6,078 nt of DNA from positions 1-6,078 of the forward strand of contig CAIXFP010000368.1 in NCBI GenBank assembly GCA_903918705.1, in the 5' to 3' direction. Below the pieces are notes generated by a model, which saw only the letters and a program-made list of their open reading frames with translations, was not told the DNA's origin and searched no databases. The position numbers and the translations under genes are program-made. The first letter of the stretch is position 1, and the number at the start of each line of letters is the position of its first letter. The DNA comes from an uncultured Pseudomonadota bacterium. GTDB taxonomy: Bacteria; Pseudomonadota; Gammaproteobacteria; Burkholderiales; Thiobacillaceae. Shown in pieces: positions 1-5,740 of this stretch.

Positions 1-752
1 AGGAATTACTTGTACAAGGCTTCAACCTCGCGGACATCGCGCCGTTGCTGGACCAGGTGGCTGAGCAGGCTGTGGCGGACGACGCACCTCCCCGGACCAT
101 GGTCGATCCCGCCTGGCGGGGCTATCTGGCGGAAACCCTGCGCGCCCTGGAAGACTTCAGCGCCGAGCGCCTGGACAACCTCTACAACCAGGCCTGTGCC
201 CTCCATCCCATCGATCTGGTCACAGAAAACCTGCTGCTGCCCGTGCTGAAACAATTGGGAATGCGCTGGAATCAGCGCGAATCGGGCATCGCCGAGGAAC
301 ATTTTTTCAGTGCCTGGTTGCGTAACAAACTGGGTGCGCGCCTGCACCACAGCCTGTCCCAGCCACGGGGACGGGCTCTGATCCTGGCCTGTCTGCCCCG
401 TGAACACCACGAAATCGGCCTGCTGCTGTGCGCCTTGGGGCTGCTGCAACGGGGGTATCGGGTGATACACCTGGGCGCCGACATGCCCATCCGCCAGATC
501 ATCCACGTCAGCTGCTCCTCTCATGCCGCGGGCATCGTCCTGGCTGGGAGAGGGGTGGCCGATTCGGCGGCGATCCTGGCCGACATCGCCTGGCTCGCCG
601 AAGCCGCGCGCATTCCCGTCTTTGTCGGCAGCCACGCCGCGGTATCGCTGCGGCAGGATCTCGGCCGGTCCGGTGCCATCCCTGTAGGGGAAAACCTCGC
701 TCTGGGCCTGAATCTGATCGAATCCCACCTGGGCAGCCATGCGACAAGGTAA
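1..752 (+). CDS. CarH/LitR-type MerR-family B12-dependent photoreceptor regulator (5' truncated by window)
   Basis: Likely a light-responsive transcriptional repressor that uses adenosylcobalamin as chromophore. The frame is open from position 3 to the TAA at 750-752 (249 visible residues). The N-terminal MerR DNA-binding domain is mostly outside the window; the first visible residues (QGFNLADIAPLL) look like its last helix. Next comes a helical-bundle region with W-x9-E-H (Trp at 267-269, Glu-His at 297-302), the CarH signature that packs over the upper face of the cobalamin. The B12-binding Rossmann domain follows (about 360-745) with E-x-H-x-x-G (402-419), whose His (408-410) is the expected lower axial ligand. 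The residue right after the Trp is Asn; in Thermus CarH this is, from memory, the His that ligates cobalt after illumination. Known family members repress carotenoid, photolyase and related genes. The target here is not visible. A TTG at 45 is not a plausible true start, because homology continues upstream of it. Confidence 0.85.
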   Translation, partial: ELLVQGFNLADIAPLLDQVAEQAVADDAPPRTMVDPAWRGYLAETLRALEDFSAERLDNLYNQACALHPIDLVTENLLLPVLKQLGMRWNQRESGIAEEHFFSAWLRNKLGARLHHSLSQPRGRALILACLPREHHEIGLLLCALGLLQRGYRVIHLGADMPIRQIIHVSCSSHAAGIVLAGRGVADSAAILADIAWLAEAARIPVFVGSHAAVSLRQDLGRSGAIPVGENLALGLNLIESHLGSHATR

Positions 753-766
753 CGCCGCATGGCCTG
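734..766 (+). terminator. Hairpin across the stop codon of the B12 regulator (possible terminator)
   Basis: GCCATGCG at 736-743 is perfectly complementary to CGCATGGC at 756-763. With C764 bulged, the stem gains two more pairs (734-735 with 765-766). The loop of 12 nt contains the TAA stop at 750-752. No T-run follows, so it is not a canonical intrinsic terminator. It could stabilise the 3' end of the mRNA or weakly attenuate read-through into the kinase gene. Confidence 0.35.
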
Positions 767-777
767 AGCGATATGAT

Positions 778-796
778 GCGGGCAAGCCGCGCCCGC
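778..796 (+). repeat. Short GC-rich inverted repeat in the intergenic gap
   Basis: GCGGGC at 778-783 pairs with GCCCGC at 791-796 around a 7-nt loop, 19 nt upstream of the sigma-28-like promoter. It has no T-run. In DNA this rich in G and C such short stems are common, so function is uncertain. Confidence 0.2.
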
Positions 797-814
797 GCCT
801 GAGCAGACTAGCCC

Positions 815-841
815 TAAAGTTTTCGCGGTGGGTGTCGATGC
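815..841 (+). promoter_or_regulatory. Sigma-28 (FliA)-type promoter for the hybrid kinase
   Basis: TAAAGTTT at 815-822 matches the sigma-28 -35 consensus at 8 of 8 positions. An exact 11-nt spacer (823-833) follows, then GTCGATGC at 834-841, which matches the -10 consensus GCCGATAA at 5 of 8 positions including the CGAT core. Transcription would start near 848, leaving about 28 nt of leader before the ATG at 876. The sequence lies in the only gap upstream of the kinase. It places the kinase in the flagellar/chemotaxis late-gene regulon, if the host has FliA. Confidence 0.6.
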
Positions 842-859
842 AGTAACCACTTATCGTCA

Positions 860-870
860 CGGGATTCCCG
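860..870. repeat. 11-bp palindrome in the kinase leader
   Basis: CGGGATTCCCG is a perfect odd-centred palindrome ending 5 nt before the ATG at 876. It contains the GGGA that could act as a weak Shine-Dalgarno element. It might be a small operator or a 4-bp stem with a 3-nt loop, or chance. Confidence 0.25.
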
Positions 871-875
871 GAAAA

Positions 876-3573
876 ATGCATAGGCTGTTGGCTGTCCTGG
901 CGCTGCTCTCTACCGTGCTGACGAGTGCATGGGCCGGCGAACCGGTGGTGGTCCAGTTGCTGTGGAAACACCAGTTCGAATTCGCCGCCTTCTACGCCGC
1001 CCAGGCTCAGGGCTATTACCGTGCCGCCGGTCTGGATGTCACCCTTTGCGAGGGCGGACCCGGCATCGACACGGTGAAGGAAGTGCTCAGCGGCCATGCG
1101 GATTTCGGCGTCGGGACCTCCGCCCTGGTGCTCGATCGTTATCTCGGCAAGCCGCTGGTGGTGCTGGCGCCCCTCATGCAGCATTCGCCCATCGCCCTGC
1201 TCGCCCGCCGCGGCAACGGCGTGGAAAGCGTGCTCGATCTGGCCGGCAAACCGGTGGCGGTGGACCCCCACGACCGCGATGAGATCGAGGCGTACCTGCT
1301 GGCTTCCGGCATCCCCAAGGCGAAAATCAAACTGGTGGACCAGACCGACTGGACCTTTACTTCCCTGGACCAGGGCCGGGAGGCCGCCAAGGTGGTCTAT
1401 GTCTCCAACGAGCCCTTCCTGATCCGTGGCCATGAGCATGAATATCTGCTGCTGACGCCGCGTTCCGCCGGCATCGATCTGTTCGGCAACATGGTATTCA
1501 CCACGGAAGCGCAACTGAAACAGCGGCCGGGCACCGTCAAGGCGTTTCGCGATGCCACCCTCAATGGTCTGGTCTATGCCCTGGCGCATCCCGAGGCGAT
1601 GGCCGACCTGATCCTGGCCCGTTACAACACCCAGAACAAATCCCGCGAACACCTCCTGTTCGAGGCCGCCCAGATCCGCGAGCTGACCCGCCCCGACATC
1701 GTCGAGCCGGGTTACATGAGCCGGGGCCGCTGGCGCCACGTGGTGGAGGTCTACGCCAGCCAGCACAAGATGCCCGCCGACTTCGACCTGGCTGGCTTCC
1801 TCTACGACCCCACACCGACCCCGGCGCCGACCTGGCCGATCTGGGCCCTGGCGGCGGCCCTGGCCGGCATGGTGTTGGCGCTGGCGGTGGCGGCGCGGGT
1901 GCGCGCCTACAACCGCGCGCTGCGGCGCGAGATCGTCGACCGCAAGCAGGCGGAGGCGGCCTTGCAGGAGAGCGAGGCGAAATACCGCGAACTGGTGGAC
2001 AACGCCAACGCCATCATTTTGCGCATGGCGCCGGACGGCACGGTGAGCTACTTCAACGAAGTCGCGGAGCAGTTCTTCGGCTACCGCGGCGCCGAAATTC
2101 TCGGCCTACCCGTGGTGGGCAGCATCGTCCCGCCCACGGAGAGCGACGGCGGGCGCGATCTCGCCGGGCTGATGGCCGCCGTGCTGGCCGACCCGGAAAA
2201 AGTACGCCGAATGCGAGATCGAGAACATGACCCGGGATGGCCGCCGCGTCCGGGTGCGCTGGGCCAACCAGGCGATCCGCGACACGCGCCGGGGTTCCCG
2301 CGGCGTGCTGTGCATCGGCCACGATGTCACCGCCCAGCACCGGCTGGAACAGGAACTGGCCGCCTACCGCAACAACCTGGAGGAACAGGTGGAGGCGCGC
2401 ACCGTCGAGCTGGTGGCCGCCCGCCGGGAAGCGGAAGACCTGGCGCGGGTGAAGAGCGAATTCCTCGCCAACATGAGCCACGAAATCCGCACCCCCTTGA
2501 ACGGCGTCCTCGGCTTCGCCCAGATCGGCCTGCGCGCCAGCGAGGGGCGCGGCAAGGCCCAGGAGCACTTCCGGAAGATCATCGACTCGGGAAAGCTGCT
2601 CATGGGGGTGATCAACGACATTCTCGACTTCTCCAAGCTGGAGGCGGGTCGCCTCCAGGTGGAAGCCGTGCCTTTCGAGCTGGCGCCGGTGCTGCGCGAA
2701 CCCATCGAGCTGCTGCGGGAGCGCGCCGCGGTCCAGGGCCTCGCCCTCGGCCTGGAACTGGCCGCCGACCTGCCCAGCCATTGTGTCGGCGACGCCCTGC
2801 GGCTGCAGCAGATCCTGCTCAATCTGCTCTCCAACGCGGTGAAGTTCACCGAACGCGGCCAGGTGATCCTTTCGGCCAGCCTGCGTGGCGAGCGGCTGGA
2901 GTTCGCCGTGGCCGACAGCGGCATCGGCATGACTCCGGAACAGCAGGCCCGTTTGTTCAAGGCCTTCACCCAGGCCGATGCCACCACCACCCGACGCTTT
3001 GGCGGCACCGGCTTGGGGCTGGTGATCAGCAAGCGCCTGGCGGCGCTCATGGGCGGCGAAATCTCGGTGGCAAGCCAGTTCGGCGTCGGCAGCACCTTCC
3101 GCGTCAGCCTGCCCTACATCGCCGCGCCCCACGCCGCCCCGGCAGTCGAACCCGGCGGCGCCGGCGCGCTGCGTACCCCGCAACTGAGCGGCTTGCGTCT
3201 GCTGATCGCCGAAGACAATGCGGTGAACCGGATGCTGTTGCAGGAACTGCTCGACGGGGAGGGCTGCACCCTGGACCTGGTGGCCGATGGCCAGGAGGCG
3301 GTGGACGCCGTGCGCGGCGCCGGCATCGGCGCTTACGACCTGGTGTTGATGGACGTGCAGATGCCGGTGATGAACGGTCTCGACGCCACCCGCGCCCTGC
3401 ACGCCCTCGATCCGGACCTGCCGGTGGTGGGCCAGACCGGCTACGCCCAGGCGGAGGAGCGGGAAAAATGCCGCCAGGCCGGCATGGTGGACCAATTGAC
3501 CAAGCCCCTGGACCCGGCGCTGCTAGTGACCACCGCGCGGAAATGGGCGCGCGGCGGCAAGTCGGCGGGGTGA
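876..3573 (+). pseudogene. Hybrid sensor histidine kinase, NMT1/THI5-like-TM-PAS-HisKA-HATPase-REC, with single-base frameshift
   Basis: Inner-membrane sensor kinase. ATG 876 is chosen because a signal peptide begins there (cleavage after A-W-A, residue 20) and because the in-frame GTG at 828 lies inside the promoter. Numbering assumes frame repair (898 residues). The periplasmic NMT1/THI5-like solute-binding domain spans about 22-310, with the family-like QLLWKHQFEFAAFY segment. A membrane helix is at about 322-342, PAS about 365-480, coiled coil about 489-525. HisKA has N-M-S-H-E-I-R-T-P with phosphoacceptor His535. The ATPase domain has N653, the D680-S-G-I-G box and the G-G-T-G-L-G-L box from 709. 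The receiver has E779-D780, phospho-acceptor D826, T854 and K876. There is no HPt or DNA-binding output, so the downstream partner is elsewhere. The frame breaks at the A-run 2197-2201: N-terminal domains read in the frame of 876, kinase and receiver in the frame of 2200-3573. Ligand is unknown; the domain family includes thiamine-pyrimidine-precursor binders. Domain identity is certain; whether the gene is truly broken is not. Confidence 0.93.
2197..2201 (+). other. Frameshift site: five-A run with one extra base
   Basis: Reading from 876, codons GAA AAA GTA cross this run and the protein then loses all homology while staying open to 3578. Skipping one A gives GAA AAG TAC, and the PAS C-terminus (DPEKYAECEIENMTRDG) continues directly into the kinase core. 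The offset is exactly one base in a homopolymer, typical of an indel mutation or a sequencing error. A ribosomal -1 slip would not restore the frame; only a +1 slip (Lys-tRNA moving from AAA to AAG) would. Confidence 0.9.
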
Positions 3574-3597
3574 GTTAGCGTGCCGCTTCCCGCGCGC
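3547..3597. terminator. Inverted repeat spanning the convergent stop codons (possible bidirectional terminator)
   Basis: GCGCGCGG at 3547-3554 pairs with CCGCGCGC at 3590-3597. The stem continues as CGGCA (3555-3559) with TGCCG (3581-3585) after a 4-nt bulge (3586-3589). The 21-nt loop holds both stop codons (3571-3573 plus strand, 3575-3577 minus strand). No clear T-run follows on either strand, only ATTT on the minus side, so a Rho-independent role is unproven. It is the only candidate stop signal between the two convergent genes. Confidence 0.35.
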
Positions 3598-4399
3598 TGG
3601 CGAAGCTTCCGGTGAACTTGCGCAGGGCGGGGAGCTGTTGCCGCAGGGCGAGGTCCACCAGCCCCGGCCAGATGCCGTTCAGGCGCGCGAACAGGCTTTC
3701 CGGGAAGCCCAGGTAGGCCTCCGCGCGTTCCTTCTCGATGGCCTTCGTGATGGCCAGGGCCACCGGAGCCGGTTCGTCCATGTGCATCATGCCCTGGGCG
3801 GCCATGGCGTGGACCACGGGCGGATTGAGCGGGGTGTTGACCGCGCGCGGCGCCACGTAGGTGACGCCGACGCCGCTGCCGGCGAGCTCGCGGCGCAAGG
3901 CCTGGGAGTAGCCGCGCAGGGCGAACTTGCTGGCCGAGTAGCTGGCGAACAGGGGAAAGCCGATGCTGCCGAAGGTGGAGCCGACATTGACGATGCGGCC
4001 GTGGCCGCGCTCCAGCATGCCCGGCAGCACCGCGCGGGTGAGTTGCATGGGCGCTTCGATGTTGACCTGTATCAGTTGGTGCAGCAGGCCCGGATCGCCG
4101 TCCTGGACATCGCCGAAATCCAGCACGCCGGCCAGGTTGATCAGGATGTCGATGCCGCCCCAGGCCCGCGTTATGGCGTTGATGGCCTGTGCGCGCTGCT
4201 CGCTCTGGGTAATGTCGCAGGCCAAAGTGAGATTCTGGCCGGCGTAGGCGGCGGGAACCCGGTCCGCGGCCAGGACGTCGTCGCCCTGGCGTACCAGCCG
4301 GCCCAGGCGGGCGCCGCGGGCGAGCAGTTCACCGCCCAGCAGGCGGCCGATGCCGCCGTTGGCTCCGGTCAGGAGAATGCGCTGTTGCTTCAGGTCCAT
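3575..4399 (-). CDS. Classical short-chain dehydrogenase/reductase (SDR)
   Basis: NAD(P)-dependent oxidoreductase of 274 residues, probably cytoplasmic. The start is ATG 4399-4397, four nt past the stop of the upstream TPR gene, with GGAG (4413-4410) about 10 nt before it. An in-frame ATG at 4438 would add 13 residues without family character and overlap the neighbour. The Rossmann glycine motif T-G-A-N-G-G-I-G is at residues 11-18, D62 is the expected adenine-ring contact, and N-L-A-G is at 88-91. The catalytic tetrad is Asn113, Ser141, Tyr154 and Lys158 (Y-S-A-S-K), so the enzyme should be active. The C-terminal part (about 230-270, FPESLFARLNGIWPGLVDLA) is hydrophobic and rich in aromatics, resembling SDRs that act on lipophilic substrates. 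It is the last gene of the minus-strand run and probably reduces or oxidises a carbonyl/alcohol in the same pathway. The substrate cannot be read from sequence. Confidence 0.93.
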   Translation of the reverse strand: MDLKQQRILLTGANGGIGRLLGGELLARGARLGRLVRQGDDVLAADRVPAAYAGQNLTLACDITQSEQRAQAINAITRAWGGIDILINLAGVLDFGDVQDGDPGLLHQLIQVNIEAPMQLTRAVLPGMLERGHGRIVNVGSTFGSIGFPLFASYSASKFALRGYSQALRRELAGSGVGVTYVAPRAVNTPLNPPVVHAMAAQGMMHMDEPAPVALAITKAIEKERAEAYLGFPESLFARLNGIWPGLVDLALRQQLPALRKFTGSFASAREAAR

Positions 4400-4403
4400 G
4401 GCT

Positions 4404-5078
4404 TTATCGCTCCGCGGAGGTGAGGTCGTCGCCGGCATCCTTGCGGATTTTCTCCATCAGGGCATGAATCTCCCCGTGGCGGCCGGAATCGGCCAGGGGC
4501 CGCAGCGGCCGGGCCGGCGCCGCCTGAGCCTTCTCCAGAGCCAGCATGGCTTCGCGGTAATGGCGCTTGCCGTAGAGGTAATCGGCATAGAAGTAGTTCG
4601 AGTCGATCCCGTTGGGGCTGATCTGCACGGCCTTCTTCAGATAGGCCTCGGCCTTGTCGTCGTCGCCGAAGCCGATGGGCCAGCCGGGCACCTTGTAATA
4701 AAGGGTGCCCAGGGAGGTGTAGATGGAGCCCTGGAGCGCGTTGGGGTCGATGCGTTCCGCCGCCTGCAGTTCCCGGCGCGCTTCCTTGGCCAGGCCCAGG
4801 GCGCCCAGGCCGCCTTTGGCGCCGGCGTGGGAACTCAGGGTGATGCCGCGCCAGACCAGGGGTTCCGGGCGTCCGGGGTAGTGGTTTTCCAGGGCCGCCT
4901 CGTGCTTTTCCAGGGCCTCGTAGGCGGCGACCTTCTGGTCGGCGGGCAGCTTGTAGTTGATCTGCTCCCACTGGTGCTGAATGTCGAGAATGGCCTGCTC
5001 CAGACCGGCGTCATTGGCCGCGGCGGGCAGGGCCAGGGAACAGACGGCCAGGGCGATGAGGGAAAGAAGGGGTTTCAT
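4404..5078 (-). CDS. Exported tetratricopeptide-repeat protein
   Basis: A 224-residue protein with an N-terminal signal peptide (MKPLLSLIALAV..., likely signal peptidase I cleavage after A-A-A near residue 21). Cys13 does not sit in a good lipobox, so it is probably a soluble periplasmic protein rather than a lipoprotein. The mature part is helical with TPR-like pairs: about 47-68, 94-125 (ERIDPNALQGSIYTSLGTLY), 142-172 (KAEAYLKKAVQISPNG) and 172-186 (HYREAMLALEKA). A distinctive V-P-G-W-P-I-G-F-G-D segment lies at 130-139. The start is fixed by AGGAG (5088-5084) five nt before ATG 5078. That ATG overlaps the TGA of the upstream gene (ATGA), indicating translational coupling. It is not an obvious enzyme. 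It may scaffold or bind a partner, and its export sets it apart from its apparently cytoplasmic neighbours. Function is unknown. Confidence 0.85.
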   Translation of the reverse strand: MKPLLSLIALAVCSLALPAAANDAGLEQAILDIQHQWEQINYKLPADQKVAAYEALEKHEAALENHYPGRPEPLVWRGITLSSHAGAKGGLGALGLAKEARRELQAAERIDPNALQGSIYTSLGTLYYKVPGWPIGFGDDDKAEAYLKKAVQISPNGIDSNYFYADYLYGKRHYREAMLALEKAQAAPARPLRPLADSGRHGEIHALMEKIRKDAGDDLTSAER

Positions 5079-5740
5079 GGGGTCTCCTGAAGCGATGGGG
5101 AAAGGGTGCGGAATATGTCGCCGTAGAGGCGAAAGAACGAATCGGCGCAGTGCAGGACCATGTCCTGGTCGTCCGGGTGGTCGAGACGGTTCAACAGGTC
5201 TTCGAGGAAACGGATGTGCTCCAGATCGACGCTGCCGTGGGAAGTGAGGTAGCGAAGCGCGGTCGGCGGCAGATTGTGGCGCCGCTGGATCGCCCCGGCG
5301 GCCAGATGCGCCAGGTTGACGCTGGTGCCTTCGAGGACGTAGACCATGCCAAAAAAACCGATGGGATTGCGCCGCTGGATCATGTCGTAGGCATACGCCA
5401 CCATGACCTCCGTGGCCGGCGATGGCTGAGCTCGTCGCACCGCATCCGGGTCGCCGCCGGCGGCGGCGAGGTCGTCGAGGATCCACTCCTCATGGCCGAT
5501 TTCCTCCGCGATGTAGCGCGCCACGGCATGGCGCAGCCAGCTCAGGCGATCCGGCAGGCGCGCGCCGCAGGCCATGAGCAGGGGCACGGTATGGCGCACG
5601 TGGTGGTAGGCCTGGGCCAGGAAGGCGCGATACTCGGCCAGGCTCACGTTGCCGTGCAAGGCGCGCTGAATCAACGGGATACCCAGCATCCGCTGGCGCT
5701 CGGCGTCGCTGTGGGCCACCAGGGTGTCAAAGAACGGCAT
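5075..5740 (-). CDS. TenA/haem-oxygenase-like iron-containing redox enzyme (putative diiron oxidase)
   Basis: A 221-residue all-helical protein of the haem-oxygenase-like/TenA fold (iron-containing redox enzyme type). ATG 5740 has GAGGTG (5750-5745) four nt upstream; longer in-frame reading is out of frame with the ligase it overlaps. Candidate metal ligands follow the pattern seen in haem-oxygenase-like diiron oxidases such as UndA and CADD: E80-x2-H83 (in R-Y-I-A-E-E-I-G-H-E-E), E137 (V-L-E-G-T-S), and H168-x3-D172-x2-H175. A Y-H-H-V-R-H segment (45-50) is also family-like. The classic thiaminase Cys pattern is not apparent, so the old label TenA transcriptional regulator/thiaminase is unlikely. 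Related enzymes oxidise fatty acids, amino acids or similar substrates with O2. Its start lies 14 nt inside the ligase gene, so the pair is coupled and probably shares a pathway: the ligase may make, or use, the oxidised product. Family is well supported; the reaction is unknown. Confidence 0.85.
   Translation of the reverse strand: MPFFDTLVAHSDAERQRMLGIPLIQRALHGNVSLAEYRAFLAQAYHHVRHTVPLLMACGARLPDRLSWLRHAVARYIAEEIGHEEWILDDLAAAGGDPDAVRRAQPSPATEVMVAYAYDMIQRRNPIGFFGMVYVLEGTSVNLAHLAAGAIQRRHNLPPTALRYLTSHGSVDLEHIRFLEDLLNRLDHPDDQDMVLHCADSFFRLYGDIFRTLSPSLQETP
5084..5088 (-). promoter_or_regulatory. Ribosome binding site of the TPR gene
   Basis: AGGAG on the minus strand, five nt before ATG 5078 and inside the end of the redox-enzyme gene. 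It decides this start against the longer in-frame reading that extends to 5486, which runs antisense-like through the neighbour. Confidence 0.75.

Noticed and set aside
828..875. GTG 828 as the kinase start
   Set aside because: It falls in the spacer of the sigma-28-like promoter and would put 16 non-signal residues in front of a good signal peptide starting at 876.
6..1766. Long minus-strand open frame (586 codons) opposite the regulator and kinase sensor domain
   Set aside because: The opposite strand has clear homology (B12 domain, NMT1-like domain). The antisense translation is rich in Gln, His, Gly and Arg with no recognisable domain and crosses the intergenic gap. It is a GC-bias shadow.
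2196..2202. Programmed -1 ribosomal frameshift at GGAAAAAG
   Set aside because: A -1 shift enters the wrong frame; a +1 change is required. No stop codon or internal Shine-Dalgarno arrangement like that of prfB is seen.
2053..3495. Minus-strand open frame (480 codons) opposite the kinase core
   Set aside because: It lies opposite HisKA, HATPase and receiver motifs, has low-complexity composition and no domain.
2202..3578. Continuation of the 876 frame after the A-run as a genuine C-terminal domain
   Set aside because: The sequence is Pro/Arg/Gly-rich nonsense, while the neighbouring frame encodes a perfect kinase and receiver over the same bases.
3638..4423. Plus-strand open frame (261 codons) opposite the SDR gene
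   Set aside because: The SDR on the minus strand has the complete cofactor and catalytic motifs; the plus-strand translation has no recognisable features.
5079..5486. N-terminal extension of the TPR protein up to 5486
   Set aside because: It overlaps the redox-enzyme gene in another frame, is Arg/Pro-rich without homology, and the strong AGGAG plus signal peptide mark the start at 5078.
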